A stretch of DNA of 64,000 nt from JACVRN01 sp035276685 (GCA_035276685.1 DATELK010000086.1:1-64000); one strand, 5' to 3'. Counted from the first letter of the stretch, positions 1-10,181 are shown. Numbers and translations are program-made. Notes: generated by a model from the letters alone, not told the origin.

Positions 1-213
1 CATGACGCCGCTTCTTAGCTCGTCGTAGAATTCCGCGCCGAACTCCGGCACGGCGAAGCCTTGGAGCCTCTCACGGCTCGCCTCAAACTCTTCCAAGAGC
101 GTGAGGCAGTGGCCGCAGCTAGAGAGATGAGCGACGACACCGGCGCTCTCTCGCCCCGACAAATCGCCGCCGACGTAAAGCGGTATAAGCTTTTCAATCT
201 TCGTGCAGTTCAT
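1..213 (-). CDS. Anti-sigma factor with zf-HC2 (ZAS) domain, partial
   Basis: Reading the minus strand from the ATG at 213 gives 71 codons that run off the left edge, so the C-terminus is missing. The N-terminus carries a zinc-binding anti-sigma signature: Cys3, His29, Cys33 and Cys36 (H-x3-C-x2-C). Proteins of this family bind and hold an ECF sigma factor until a signal releases it; a membrane or sensor domain would be expected in the missing part. The start lies 5 nt after the stop of the sigma gene, preceded by an AGGGGAAG-type ribosome-binding site, so the two are almost certainly co-transcribed and coupled. Family call is firm; the signal sensed cannot be inferred. Confidence 0.8.
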   Translation of the reverse strand, partial: MNCTKIEKLIPLYVGGDLSGRESAGVVAHLSSCGHCLTLLEEFEASRERLQGFAVPEFGAEFYDELRSGVM

Positions 214-218
214 ACTAC

Positions 219-869
219 TTATCTTCCCCTTGCTTTGAGAAAACGCTCGCAGTAGCGCTTTATCTTCGTGCGCCCGGACGATATTTGAGAGCGAACCGTG
301 GCCGCTCGTGTGCCCATAATGCGCGCGACCTCTTCCGTCGAGAACCCTTCCATGTCGCGCAGCACCAGCGCGCTACGCTCCTTTTCCGAGAGCGAGGAGA
401 GCGCGCGTGCGACTATGACGCGTTCCTGAGCCTCTATGGCGAGCGCTTCCGTGTTGTCCGGCGCTTCTATAGTCTCAAGCAATCCTTCCTCCAAATCGGC
501 CTCGTAAGCGATGAAGGCGCGGCCACCCGGCGAGCGCTTGCGCGAGATGTCCCGGCAGACGTTGACCGTGATGCGATAGAGCCAGCCGAAGAAATTCTGG
601 TCTTCCCTGAACGTCCCAAGGTACTTGTAGGCTCTCAGGAAAACTTCCTGCGCGGCGTCGCGCGCGTCCTCTCGGTCGCCGAGGATGCGCCAGGCGGTCG
701 CCACTACTCGCCTTTCAGAGCAGAGCATTATCTGCTCAAAGGCAGAGGTGTCGCCCTCTCGCGCACGCTCAATGAGCGGCGCAAGATACGGTTCTTTACC
801 CTCCGGCGCGCGTGTGCCCGGGTTAAGCTTTTCCGTCATGAGAGCGATTTCAGCGACCCCGTTTGTCAT
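219..869 (-). CDS. ECF-family RNA polymerase sigma factor
   Basis: Sigma-70 region 2 is visible (EDARDAAQEVFLRAYKYL, with the FFGWLYRITVN segment of region 2.4), followed by an acidic linker and region 4 (LSEKERSALVLRDMEGFSTEE, then an HTH ending GTRAATVRSQ). This is the RpoE-like two-domain layout of ECF sigma factors. The reading frame is open upstream to a TTG at 932. ATG 869 was chosen, but ATG 839 or TTG 893, which has AGGAGG just upstream, are possible; none has an ideally spaced ribosome-binding site. It is followed immediately by its anti-sigma factor and faces the exopolysaccharide-type kinase gene across a 0.5-kb spacer, so control of that locus is a reasonable but unproven guess. 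Confidence 0.88.
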   Translation of the reverse strand: MTNGVAEIALMTEKLNPGTRAPEGKEPYLAPLIERAREGDTSAFEQIMLCSERRVVATAWRILGDREDARDAAQEVFLRAYKYLGTFREDQNFFGWLYRITVNVCRDISRKRSPGGRAFIAYEADLEEGLLETIEAPDNTEALAIEAQERVIVARALSSLSEKERSALVLRDMEGFSTEEVARIMGTRAATVRSQISSGRTKIKRYCERFLKARGR

Positions 870-1379
870 CTCTCTTTTGAGCGCTTCGTCCAAGAGCCTC
901 CTGCCACTTATTAATACTCCGCAAGAGGGCAAAGCGTTGAGAAATATTTTCCGGCCCGCTGCCCCGACATACCGCCTCCAGCCAAATTTTTATATGGCAA
1001 TAGTCTTATCCTTACAATATAATCCGGCCGTAGTCCTAAAGGGGGGCGCTCGCCGAGCCCATTCAATCAGGCATCTCCCGACTCTTGGCCTGAATTGACG
1101 TGCGAGCGAGGTAATCAAATATCCAAGGGGTTATGGTGTAGGGATGAGCCTGACGGGTGGCCGCTTCAATCAGGTTCATGCCGAACGCTCGCGCGACACA
1201 AGAACCCTTTTGGCTCTCGAATCAAAAGCGCAGTGACTACGCCACAATTGCGCGCATCCCGACCAGGCTTGTAAGCGGCCAGCTCAAATAAGCAGAAACA
1301 GACTTGCCGGAGAAATGCCCGTAAAGCTCCCGCGAGTGTGAACTGTTTCCTGTTGTGCCCAGACTTTTGAGGATAATTG
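870..1379. other. Divergent intergenic region between sigma factor and BY-kinase genes
   Basis: About 0.5 kb with no convincing gene. It should contain the promoters of both divergent genes. On the plus strand a TATAAT at 1018-1023 lies 17 nt after TGGCAA at 995-1000, a plausible but weak promoter for the kinase that would give a leader of about 350 nt. A GAGG ribosome-binding site lies 7 nt before the ATG at 1380. No riboswitch class or repeat was recognised. Confidence 0.5.
995..1023 (+). promoter_or_regulatory. Possible sigma70-type promoter of the BY-kinase operon
   Basis: TGGCAA and TATAAT separated by 17 nt. The -10 box is perfect, the -35 box is poor. Given the neighbouring ECF sigma gene, an ECF-type promoter elsewhere in the spacer could be used instead. 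Confidence 0.3.
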
Positions 1380-3815
1380 ATGCTTGCCGATAATCGTCTT
1401 TCAGCGTTGACCCACGACGCTTCGAACAGAGCTTTATTAGAACATCTACAATCACAGACGTTCCCGGCCAACGAATCCTTTTTCAACGAGCAGAAAGACC
1501 TGCGCAGCTATGCCGCTTTAATCTACCGCCGCAAGTGGATGATTGTCAGCATAGTCCTGATTGTCACTACCCTTGTCGCCGTCTACATGTATCGCCTGCC
1601 CTCGCTCTACCAGGCGGAGACGACGATTCGCATCGAGCAGAAGAGCGAGAGCTTTCTGCGCGCCAAGGACATAGTCATCAACACGGCGAACGACCCGGCC
1701 TACTGGCGCACGCAGCTAAGGCTGCTTGAGAACCCGATGCTTGCGCGCCGAGTCATACTCGCTCTGGACCTGCATCACAACTCGTCCTTTCTCTCTCAGC
1801 GCGCCCGCACCAGTCTTATGCCTTCGCTTGAGAGCCTGTCGCTGCGGCGCAAGACACAGCAGGCGTCCGCCGAGAGCGACCAGCCCGACATCCCGGCCGG
1901 GGCAAGCGCCGAAGCCTTAACGGACGAGCAGCGAGCGGCGCTTGCGCCTTACGTCAGCACCTTTCTTGCTAATCTCTCTATTGAGCCTGTGGCCGAAACC
2001 AATCTGGTGAAAATCCACTTCACGCACGCGAGCCCGGAAATCGCCATGAAGGTCACGGACACTCTGGCAGAGCTTTTTATCCTCGACGATGTTAAGTGGG
2101 CGAACGAGGGGCTCGATAACGCCTCGTCGCAGCTCGCCTCGCAGATAGCAGACCTTCAGATGACAATCAAGCAGCAGGAGGAAGAGCGGCTCAACTACAT
2201 AAAGAATCACAACCTGCCGCTCGGCCAGACGAAGGGAGAGAATCTCACGGGCGTTCGCCTTGACACCTTAAGCGGCCAACTGCTCGCCGCCGAGAACGAG
2301 CGCAAGATTCTGGAGGCCGCTTACGATTCGGCCATCAGGACTCTCGACGTAGAAGTCATTCCGGAGGTGCAGGCGGACAAGGGCATACAGGAGATGAAGG
2401 GAAGGCTGCGCGCTCTTGAGCAGCGCCGCGCCGCTCTTTCCGTGAAGTACACGTCCGAATGGCACGAGGTCAGGGAGATAGAGCAGGAGATAAACCAGCT
2501 CAAGGGCGAGATTGCGAGAACGTCGAGGGGCGTCGTTGCGTCCTTGAAGTCAAGGTTTGAGACGGCCCTCGCGCGCGAGATAGGACTCAGGCAAGCTTAT
2601 TACGGTGAATTGGGAGCGGCCAATCGACAGAGTCAGGCCGAGATAGAGCTTGGCAGTCTGAACCAGAAGATAGAGACCAACAAGCAGCTCTACACCGCTC
2701 TCTTTCAGCGGCAGCAGGAGCTTCAGATAGACCAGAGCGACAGGAAGAGCAACGTCGCCATCTCCACGCGAAGCGAGAAGCCCACCGCTCCGGTCGCGCC
2801 GCAGCGCGCTCGCAGCATCATCATAGCCTTCTTCCTCTCGCTCTTTGCCGGAACGGCGCTGGCCGTACTGCTGCATCAGTTCGACGACTCAATCAAGAGC
2901 GTGGACGAGCTTGTGGCCTACACGAACTTGCCGAACCTTGCCCTGATACCTTCTATGACGGGGCAGAAGACTGTAGGCGGCAAAGGACTCGCGCCCTTCG
3001 GCAGGCGCAAAGAGCTGCCTTCGGCGGAGCTTTTGGAGAACGCGCGCTCGCCGGTGGCCGAAGCCTTCAGGCACTTGAGAACCTCTCTTCTTTTTTCTTC
3101 CGGCGTGAGCGCGCCGCGCAGCATCCTCGTCACTTCGGGACAGGCTTTAGAAGGCAAGACGACCGTGGCCTTTAACACGGCCATCGCGCTGGCGCAGACG
3201 GGAGCGAGCGTGCTCCTGGTGGATTGCGACCTGCGCCGCCCGAGCGTGCAGAAGCACATAGGCGCTGAGATAGAGCCGGGACTGACGGATTATCTGGCCG
3301 GAGAGGTTAAGCTCGACGCGGCCCTGCGGAACTACGCGCAGCTTCCGAGCCTGAAGATTATGACTTCCGGTTATCTTCCGGCCAACCCGGCGGAGCTATT
3401 GGGCTCGGAAGAGATGCTCTCATTTCTCTCCCGCGCCAAAGAGCGTTTCGCGCACGTCATCATAGACTCGCCGCCGTCCGTCTCTTTCGCCGACGGCGCG
3501 ATTATCTCCACGCTTGTCGACGGGGTGGTGATAGTCGTACACGGCGGCAAGTCGTCGCGTGCGGTCGTGCGTCACCTGATTAACAGGCTGACGGGCGTGG
3601 GCGCACGCATCTGCGGCACGGTGCTCAACAACGTCAAGCCGCAGCCCTATGACTACTATTACAACAGCTACTACTACAGCTATCAGAGCGAGGGACAGAC
3701 GCCGCGCGCTCACGCAAAGAGAAGCTCGGCCGAGAGCAGTCCCGCGCTGGACATAAGCCCCGGCCAGCTTGAGCAGGAGTTCGAGAAGTTCCAGAGATTG
3801 AGGGACGCTCTGTAA
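1380..3815 (+). CDS. Wzz-domain polysaccharide co-polymerase with C-terminal BY-kinase
   Basis: A single chain joins a Wzz chain-length domain to a bacterial tyrosine autokinase. An N-terminal membrane helix (about 53-71) and a second one (about 480-500) flank a long periplasmic segment with coiled coils. The cytoplasmic kinase has Walker A SGQALEGKTT (about 586), Walker A' LLVDCDLRRP (about 612), Walker B HVIIDSPPS (about 693) and a tyrosine-rich cluster (DYYYNSYYYSY, about 757-767), the usual autophosphorylation site. Such proteins control length and export of exopolysaccharide or capsule. The ATG at 1380 is preferred over the TTG at 1377 because of the GAGG 7 nt upstream. No glycosyltransferase genes are adjacent; the next gene, a PqqD-domain protein, starts 4 nt after the stop, suggesting co-transcription. 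Confidence 0.9.
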   Translation: MLADNRLSALTHDASNRALLEHLQSQTFPANESFFNEQKDLRSYAALIYRRKWMIVSIVLIVTTLVAVYMYRLPSLYQAETTIRIEQKSESFLRAKDIVINTANDPAYWRTQLRLLENPMLARRVILALDLHHNSSFLSQRARTSLMPSLESLSLRRKTQQASAESDQPDIPAGASAEALTDEQRAALAPYVSTFLANLSIEPVAETNLVKIHFTHASPEIAMKVTDTLAELFILDDVKWANEGLDNASSQLASQIADLQMTIKQQEEERLNYIKNHNLPLGQTKGENLTGVRLDTLSGQLLAAENERKILEAAYDSAIRTLDVEVIPEVQADKGIQEMKGRLRALEQRRAALSVKYTSEWHEVREIEQEINQLKGEIARTSRGVVASLKSRFETALAREIGLRQAYYGELGAANRQSQAEIELGSLNQKIETNKQLYTALFQRQQELQIDQSDRKSNVAISTRSEKPTAPVAPQRARSIIIAFFLSLFAGTALAVLLHQFDDSIKSVDELVAYTNLPNLALIPSMTGQKTVGGKGLAPFGRRKELPSAELLENARSPVAEAFRHLRTSLLFSSGVSAPRSILVTSGQALEGKTTVAFNTAIALAQTGASVLLVDCDLRRPSVQKHIGAEIEPGLTDYLAGEVKLDAALRNYAQLPSLKIMTSGYLPANPAELLGSEEMLSFLSRAKERFAHVIIDSPPSVSFADGAIISTLVDGVVIVVHGGKSSRAVVRHLINRLTGVGARICGTVLNNVKPQPYDYYYNSYYYSYQSEGQTPRAHAKRSSAESSPALDISPGQLEQEFEKFQRLRDAL

Positions 3816-3819
3816 GCGA

Positions 3820-4392
3820 ATGATTCCTATGAAACAAGCTGTGCGCGCATGGGCTCCCAGGGCCAGAAGCAAGGGGCTGGTGATAAAGAAGCTGTTGGGC
3901 GAGGTGCTGGTCTACGACCTTGAGAGCGACAAGGCGCATTGCCTGAACACGCAGGCTGCGCTCGTCTGGAATCACTGCAACGGTCGAAGGACTGTGAAGG
4001 AGATAGCGCTATCGCTTGAGCGTGCTGGCGAGCCTTTCACGGAAGAGATGGTCTGGCTTGCGCTCGGTGAGCTTGAGCGCTTCTCGCTTCTGAAGGAGCC
4101 GGTCGCGCTGCCGCGTGACGTGTCCGGCCTCTCAAGGCGCGAGCTTGTAAAGAGGCTCGGGCTCGCGGGAGCGGTATCGCTGCCAGTCATCCTGTCGATT
4201 GTCGCGCCCGAAGCGGCCTCCGCAGCAACGTGCGGCCCCGTGGGCACGGCCTGTCTGAATAACGCGCGCTGCTGTTCGGGCATCTGCATCAACAACCAGT
4301 GCGCCTGTCTGGGCCAGAACGTTGACTGCGCCTCGGACGCTCAGTGCTGCTCCAATCGCTGCGGCAGCGCGCTCAATAAGTGCCTGCCGTAA
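3820..4392 (+). CDS. PqqD-domain protein with internal Tat-like signal and double cystine-knot-like tail
   Basis: Three parts in 190 residues. Residues about 15-95 match a PqqD-type fold (GLVIKKLLGEVLVYDLESDKA, here split as the beta-hairpin and the ALVWNHCNGRRTVKEIA helix region); PqqD-like domains bind leader peptides in RiPP pathways. Residues 105-135 look like a twin-arginine signal placed internally: SRRELVK, a hydrophobic stretch (112-129) and an ASA cleavage-like end. Residues 138-188 contain 12 cysteines as two copies of C-x6-C-x5-CC-x3-C-x4/6-C, the spacing of inhibitor cystine knots. The gene starts 4 nt after the BY-kinase stop and converges with an HprK-like kinase gene, a combination that also occurs around peptide-modification loci. 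PqqD assignment is good; cystine-knot folding and export of the tail are inference from spacing. Confidence 0.72.
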   Translation: MIPMKQAVRAWAPRARSKGLVIKKLLGEVLVYDLESDKAHCLNTQAALVWNHCNGRRTVKEIALSLERAGEPFTEEMVWLALGELERFSLLKEPVALPRDVSGLSRRELVKRLGLAGAVSLPVILSIVAPEAASAATCGPVGTACLNNARCCSGICINNQCACLGQNVDCASDAQCCSNRCGSALNKCLP

Positions 4393-4418
4393 GATGGACA
4401 GCACGGCTTTCATTCTCG

Positions 4419-5249
4419 TCAAGCTTTCCAGCTTAAAAGCTTCAGTATATCGTCCACGGCTTCCGCAGCCTCGCCCCGTTTAACCTTCATGACAGCGGCG
4501 CTCGTCACCACGTGCCTGAGCGTCTCAAGCACGGCTTCCGGCTGACGCCTCGCCGATACGGCGTGCAACATCATGGCCAGAGCCCCCTGACCTGCGGAGA
4601 GCCTTTGAGGACGCCAACGCGCGTCCCGCTTATACTCGCTCAGTAGAACGAGCCCCACGGGCAGCGGCCGTGTCCCGCGCTCGCCGCCCAGAGACTCCAC
4701 CGTATGCTTCGTCTGTCTTGCCGTTTCATGGTCGCGTAGCTGTAGCGGTCTGTGAAAGGGATGAACGCGACCGCGCGCGTCCAGCACCGCGTACTCGTCT
4801 GAGTAAAAGAGCGCGCCCGCGCGAATCAGCTCTCTCGTGAGAGTGGACTTGCCGCTAAAGCTCTTGCCGGGAATAAGTATCGCCCTGCCTTTCCAGCCGA
4901 CGACGCCCGCGTGTATGAAGACGCGCCTCTGCGCTCTCTCTGCCACGTACAACTGCAAGTCGGACTCAAGCGCGTCGTAGACGTGCTCTGCGTCCTGAGA
5001 GCGCACGAGCCTCTCCAAATCCCCGTAGAGCAGGTTGAAGCGGCGCACGTTCGAGCGCGCCGCTCGGCCTCCCATGAAGACCGAATAGAGACGCTCGACC
5101 ACGGAGGAGCGCGCGGGCCGCCACTCCGGCGGCAGCCTCTCTACAAGCGCGTCGAGCAGGCTCGCGTCGTTCGTGCGAATCCCTACAGACACGCCGTATG
5201 ACTTGATGGAAATTCCTGCCGCCCAGCCCAGGCGGTCAATCTTCTCCAT
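4419..5249 (-). CDS. HPr kinase-like (HprK-related) P-loop protein
   Basis: The C-terminal half resembles the catalytic domain of HPr serine kinase/phosphorylase: IHAGVVGWKGRAILIPG leads into a P-loop GKSFSGKST (128-135), followed by FYSDEYAVLD with the acidic pair at 151-152. The N-terminal 100 residues lack the HprK N-domain and are unassigned. No HPr or PTS gene is nearby, so the substrate is unlikely to be HPr. Stand-alone HprK-like kinases accompany PqqD-like proteins and modified peptides in other bacteria, and this gene converges on the PqqD/cystine-rich gene with a gap of only 26 nt, which suggests a shared pathway. ATG start at 5249; no strong ribosome-binding site. Confidence 0.75.
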   Translation of the reverse strand: MEKIDRLGWAAGISIKSYGVSVGIRTNDASLLDALVERLPPEWRPARSSVVERLYSVFMGGRAARSNVRRFNLLYGDLERLVRSQDAEHVYDALESDLQLYVAERAQRRVFIHAGVVGWKGRAILIPGKSFSGKSTLTRELIRAGALFYSDEYAVLDARGRVHPFHRPLQLRDHETARQTKHTVESLGGERGTRPLPVGLVLLSEYKRDARWRPQRLSAGQGALAMMLHAVSARRQPEAVLETLRHVVTSAAVMKVKRGEAAEAVDDILKLLSWKA

Positions 5250-5409
5250 TCAAGTGCTGGGCCATTTGAATCTGGGCAATCCCGGCTGCGACACCTTTTT
5301 TGAAGTCCCTGAAAGTGAAGATAAGCAGAACCGCACGCGAGGATAAAAGATTCCGCTCGCCAACGCAAAGCCGCGCCTCACGTACTGTCTGTAGTAGATT
5401 AAAAACTAA

Positions 5410-5448
5410 AGAGAGGCGGTCGTCCCACGCAAGGAACACCGCCTCTCT
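5410..5448 (-). terminator. Rho-independent terminator after pckA
   Basis: An 11-bp perfect stem (AGAGAGGCGGT paired with ACCGCCTCTCT) with a 17-nt loop. On the minus strand it is followed by a T-rich run (TTTAGTTTTTAA) and it lies about 25 nt after the pckA stop. Confidence 0.8.
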
Positions 5449-5473
5449 CTTGACTTTCAAAAGCGCCGCTCTT

Positions 5474-7075
<1,602 letters not shown>

Positions 7076-7095
7076 CACTCTCTCCTCACAAAATA

Positions 7096-7341
7096 TTAAT
7101 CTTTCTCTTCGCGCTTCTGTCTGCGCTCGCGCGCCAGCTCCCTCAGCGCCACAGAGAAGTCGCGTGCGGCGCGCTCAAGACGGTCTGCACATGTTTCAAG
7201 CTCTTCCGGGTCTTCGCGCGTGCGGACGGCCAGCGTGGCCAGCGCCCCCTCAATCTGTTCGGTCAATCGTTCGGCCTTTGTTTGCGCCTCCTGCTCGGCG
7301 CGCGTCAATCTGACGGAAGAAGAATTGTTCCTTGTGCTCAT
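7096..7341 (-). CDS. Small hypothetical protein with predicted helical/coiled-coil segment
   Basis: An 81-residue ORF from the ATG at 7341 (MSTRNNSSSVRL). It is highly charged, rich in E, R and A, and likely one long helix or coiled coil. No family was recognised. It lies about 20 nt upstream of pckA on the same strand and could share its transcript. The frame stays open further upstream from a TTG at 7419 but that extension has unlikely composition and no ribosome-binding site. Coding status is plausible rather than certain. Confidence 0.45.
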   Translation of the reverse strand: MSTRNNSSSVRLTRAEQEAQTKAERLTEQIEGALATLAVRTREDPEELETCADRLERAARDFSVALRELARERRQKREEKD

Positions 7342-7540
7342 CTTTATATAGGAGTATGAAATCCGGGCCGGAAATATTAAGAGACCAGAGCCGACCCCAG
7401 AAATTATTTGATTTAGCAAAGCGAGGCCGAACCCACAAAAGCTTCTGCCTCGAAGCGCATGTGCCTTAAAGTGTGTCTCGTGTAAACTAAAGTCTTACAT
7501 TATTGAGAGAACTTTATCAAGCCGCCAAAGCTTAGAGTTG

Positions 7541-8200
7541 ATGCCAAATTCAAAGTTGCACAAGCCGGAAAGCTCGATGTTTACCCGCCGGGAGTGGAAG
7601 CTGATTGAAGCGCACAGGACGCCAGGGCAGGTGCAAAGGTATCTCAGCACCGTTCCCTACAACTGGGAGAGCGAGGGCGGCACGCTGCGCTCGTTTAGAG
7701 AAGTGGTGCGGCGCAACACCGCTCACTGTCTTGAGGCGGCGCTGGCGGCTGCCGTCATACTTGAGCAGCACGATTACCCGCCGCTTCTTCTGAGCTTTGA
7801 ATCGAAAGACCTGCTCGACCACGTCCTCTACGTCTTTAAGGAGCGCGGGCGGTGGGGCGCAATCGGACGCTCGCGCGACCTTGGGCTTCACGGTCGAAAG
7901 CCTCGCTTCCGCAGCCTGCGCGACCTTGCGTGGAGCTACTTCGACACCTACGTTGATTACACCGGGCGAATCCTGGGCTACGCGCTGACGAGCCTTTATG
8001 ACTTAGGCGGCTACGACTGGCGATTCTCGCCGCGCAACATGTGGAAGATTGAGAATTACCTGCGCGAAGTGCCGCACACGCCTCTGCCCTCTTCGGACAA
8101 GCGGTACGAGCGGCTGCTTGCGCGCTACAAGGAGTTTCGCAAAGAGAACCCGAAGGGCCACCTGACAGACTACAAGAGCCGCCCGCACTGGATGCTCTGA
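7541..8200 (+). CDS. Transglutaminase-like superfamily protein of unknown function
   Basis: A 219-residue soluble protein. The segment NTAHCLEAALAAAVILE places Cys63 at the start of a helix, followed by DHVLYVF with His94 and a downstream Asp (about 113), the order and spacing of a transglutaminase/papain-like Cys-His-Asp triad. The C-terminal third (WKIENYLREVPHTP) is helical and unassigned. Substrate is unknown; such domains act as peptidases or amide-forming enzymes. ATG 7541 is used; a TTG lies just before it. It is a single-gene unit between divergent and convergent neighbours, so context gives no hint of role. Confidence 0.6.
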   Translation: MPNSKLHKPESSMFTRREWKLIEAHRTPGQVQRYLSTVPYNWESEGGTLRSFREVVRRNTAHCLEAALAAAVILEQHDYPPLLLSFESKDLLDHVLYVFKERGRWGAIGRSRDLGLHGRKPRFRSLRDLAWSYFDTYVDYTGRILGYALTSLYDLGGYDWRFSPRNMWKIENYLREVPHTPLPSSDKRYERLLARYKEFRKENPKGHLTDYKSRPHWML

Positions 8201-8228
8201 CAAGAACAAGAAGCGTGCGCGTGCGACT

Positions 8229-9149
8229 TTAGCCTGAGGCGCTTTTACTTAAGACGACGCTACTGCGACGACGCCTCGCGCCCAGAATGGTGTGCGCGAT
8301 GACGGCCGTGATGATGATTGCCCCGCCCACGATTGCCCATCCGGAAGGGCGCTCGCCAAGGAAGATGAAGACCCACACGGGATTCAGCACGGGCTCTATG
8401 TAGCCCACGATTCCCGCATCCAGAGAGCGCACGCCCCGCGCCATCCCAAGGGTAAAGAAGGTGTAAGCGACTCCTATCTGAATCACCCCTAGGTAGCCGA
8501 CGCTGACGGCATCGTGCCATGACATCTTTGTGATGGCGGCCAGTCCCATAGGGGCCGTGATTAAAACCAGCAGCAGGTTGCCGTAGATGACGCTCGAAGC
8601 GCGGTTGACTCTCTGCGACTGCGGGTGACGCAGGAGCAGTATGTAAAGGGCGAAGCAGACGCCGGAAGCGAGCGCCGCGATGTTGCCTTCAACGTCCTGC
8701 GGCCTGAGCTTGCCTATGAAGAAGAGCGACATCCCCGCTATGCAGGCCACGACCGTGATTAAATCGCTCGTCCTGAACTTCTCTTTATAAAAGAGCGGCT
8801 CAAGCAGCAGCACGTAAATCGGCGCGGTGTATTGCAGGAAGATGGCGTTGGCGGCCGTCGTCAATTTGGTGGCGACTACGAAGAGCAGAAGCAGCGCCGC
8901 GTAGAGCAGCGAGGTCACGATGGTTATGCCGTTTAAGCGAAAGCCCTCGCGGTAGGTGAAGAGCGCGACCGTCACCGCCGCCAGAAGCGAGCGCCCGAAC
9001 GACAGCTCGTATGCAGAGAGCTGCGTCCACTTGATGAAGAGCCCGCCCGTGCTCCACAGAAGAGCCGCCGCCACGACCAGCAGAATAGGCGCGGACAGGT
9101 GGGAGCGGCTCTTCTGAGCGACGGGATTGTTCAGAGAGGAAGCGGGCAA
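8229..9149 (-). CDS. EamA-domain DMT-family transporter
   Basis: Ten predicted membrane helices in two EamA repeats. The first begins ILLVVAAALLWSTGGLFIKW and the second FALYILLLRHPQSQRVNR, ending with the typical EPVLNPVWVFIFLGERPSGWAIVGG. The drug/metabolite transporter family exports amino acids, metabolites or drugs; the substrate here is unknown. The start is a TTG at 9149 with an AAGAAAAAGAG purine run upstream, 9 nt after the stop of the 2Fe-2S protein gene, so the two form an operon. Confidence 0.85.
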   Translation of the reverse strand: MPASSLNNPVAQKSRSHLSAPILLVVAAALLWSTGGLFIKWTQLSAYELSFGRSLLAAVTVALFTYREGFRLNGITIVTSLLYAALLLLFVVATKLTTAANAIFLQYTAPIYVLLLEPLFYKEKFRTSDLITVVACIAGMSLFFIGKLRPQDVEGNIAALASGVCFALYILLLRHPQSQRVNRASSVIYGNLLLVLITAPMGLAAITKMSWHDAVSVGYLGVIQIGVAYTFFTLGMARGVRSLDAGIVGYIEPVLNPVWVFIFLGERPSGWAIVGGAIIITAVIAHTILGARRRRSSVVLSKSASG

Positions 9150-9158
9150 CTCTTTTTC

Positions 9159-10181
9159 TTAAGCGATGGATTCGGTCTCGGTCGTCTCTTCATCCTGTCC
9201 CGCGACTCCGTTGGCCTTGAGGCGTTTGCCGAAGAAGCCGTTCCACGGCGGGATGACTATGGAGACCGCTCCGCTCGCGGGCGTGATGCAGGAGAGCCTT
9301 ATCAGCGGGCGCTCTTCGTCCGTGTCCGTGTAGCCGAACTCGCGCATCATGCGGCGCTCTCGCGCGCTCACGGGCGCAAGCTTTTCCGCCCCGCCGAGCA
9401 CGCCTACCCAGCACGTCCCGCACGAAGCGTTGCGGCACTCAACAGGGATAGGCCCCTCTATGCGACGCGCGTCCGCGCGCTTGTAGTCGCGCTTGTCTGC
9501 GGCTGCGGCCCAGGCCATGTCCTGCCCGTCCTTGAGCTTGAAAGTCGCGCCGTCCGTGTTCTCGTCAAAGGTCACAGTCCACTCTTTATCGACCGTCTTG
9601 AGGAAGCCGAAGAGTCCCTGACTATCGTCTTTGGCGCGCGCGCTCAAGACCTGTTCGGGCGAAAGGCGCGCGTGCTTCACGTCTATGTGCAGGCGTCCCG
9701 GAGCTTCCTTGAAAGCCTGAAGCCCTGCCTGCCTTATGGTCATGAAAGCAACAGCCGTGATGCCTACGAGCAGAGACTCGTCCGCGCCTGCGCCACTCGC
9801 GGCGCGACGTGCCGCTTCGCGTATCGCGCCAGCCAGCTTAATCTCGGAAGGCTGAAAGCCTGCGGCGTAATCCTCTACGGCTCGCTTGGTCTCTGTCCAG
9901 AAGCGGTGGCCGTAAAGAAAGGTGTGCGACGAGTCTACCTGCTCCGCGAGGCGGTAGGTGCCTTGCATCAGAAGCTTGCGGGCCAGCGCCTCGCGGTCTT
10001 CCGATTGCTCAAGCGCAAGGTGCAGGCCTAGCGGATAGAAGGCGAACCAGATTTGGGTCGCGGCCCTGTCAACTTCGTGTATGTCGGGCAGCAGGCTGAT
10101 GAGAGTCTCGGCCCAGTCGCTCTCGTCATGCTGATTCAGAAACGCCTCGAAAGGCGTGCGAGTTTCGACTCTAGTACTCAT
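9159..10181 (-). CDS. Protein with C-terminal 2Fe-2S ferredoxin-type domain
   Basis: Residues about 160-315 form a plant/adrenodoxin-type ferredoxin-like domain with cluster ligands Cys249, Cys254, Cys257 and Cys298 (C-x4-C-x2-C, then a distant C in RLSCITPASG). The N-terminal 160 residues are helical, contain a conserved-looking WFAFYPLGLHLALEQ segment and are not recognised. The domain likely passes single electrons to an unknown partner or N-terminal activity. It is first in a two-gene operon with a DMT transporter. A foldback repeat lies upstream in the divergent promoter region. ATG start at 10181. Confidence 0.75.
   Translation of the reverse strand: MSTRVETRTPFEAFLNQHDESDWAETLISLLPDIHEVDRAATQIWFAFYPLGLHLALEQSEDREALARKLLMQGTYRLAEQVDSSHTFLYGHRFWTETKRAVEDYAAGFQPSEIKLAGAIREAARRAASGAGADESLLVGITAVAFMTIRQAGLQAFKEAPGRLHIDVKHARLSPEQVLSARAKDDSQGLFGFLKTVDKEWTVTFDENTDGATFKLKDGQDMAWAAAADKRDYKRADARRIEGPIPVECRNASCGTCWVGVLGGAEKLAPVSARERRMMREFGYTDTDEERPLIRLSCITPASGAVSIVIPPWNGFFGKRLKANGVAGQDEETTETESIA

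Noticed and set aside
9099..10031. A 310-codon plus-strand ORF antisense to the 2Fe-2S protein gene
   Set aside because: Minus-strand gene has an intact ferredoxin cysteine motif and an operon arrangement; the antisense frame has none.
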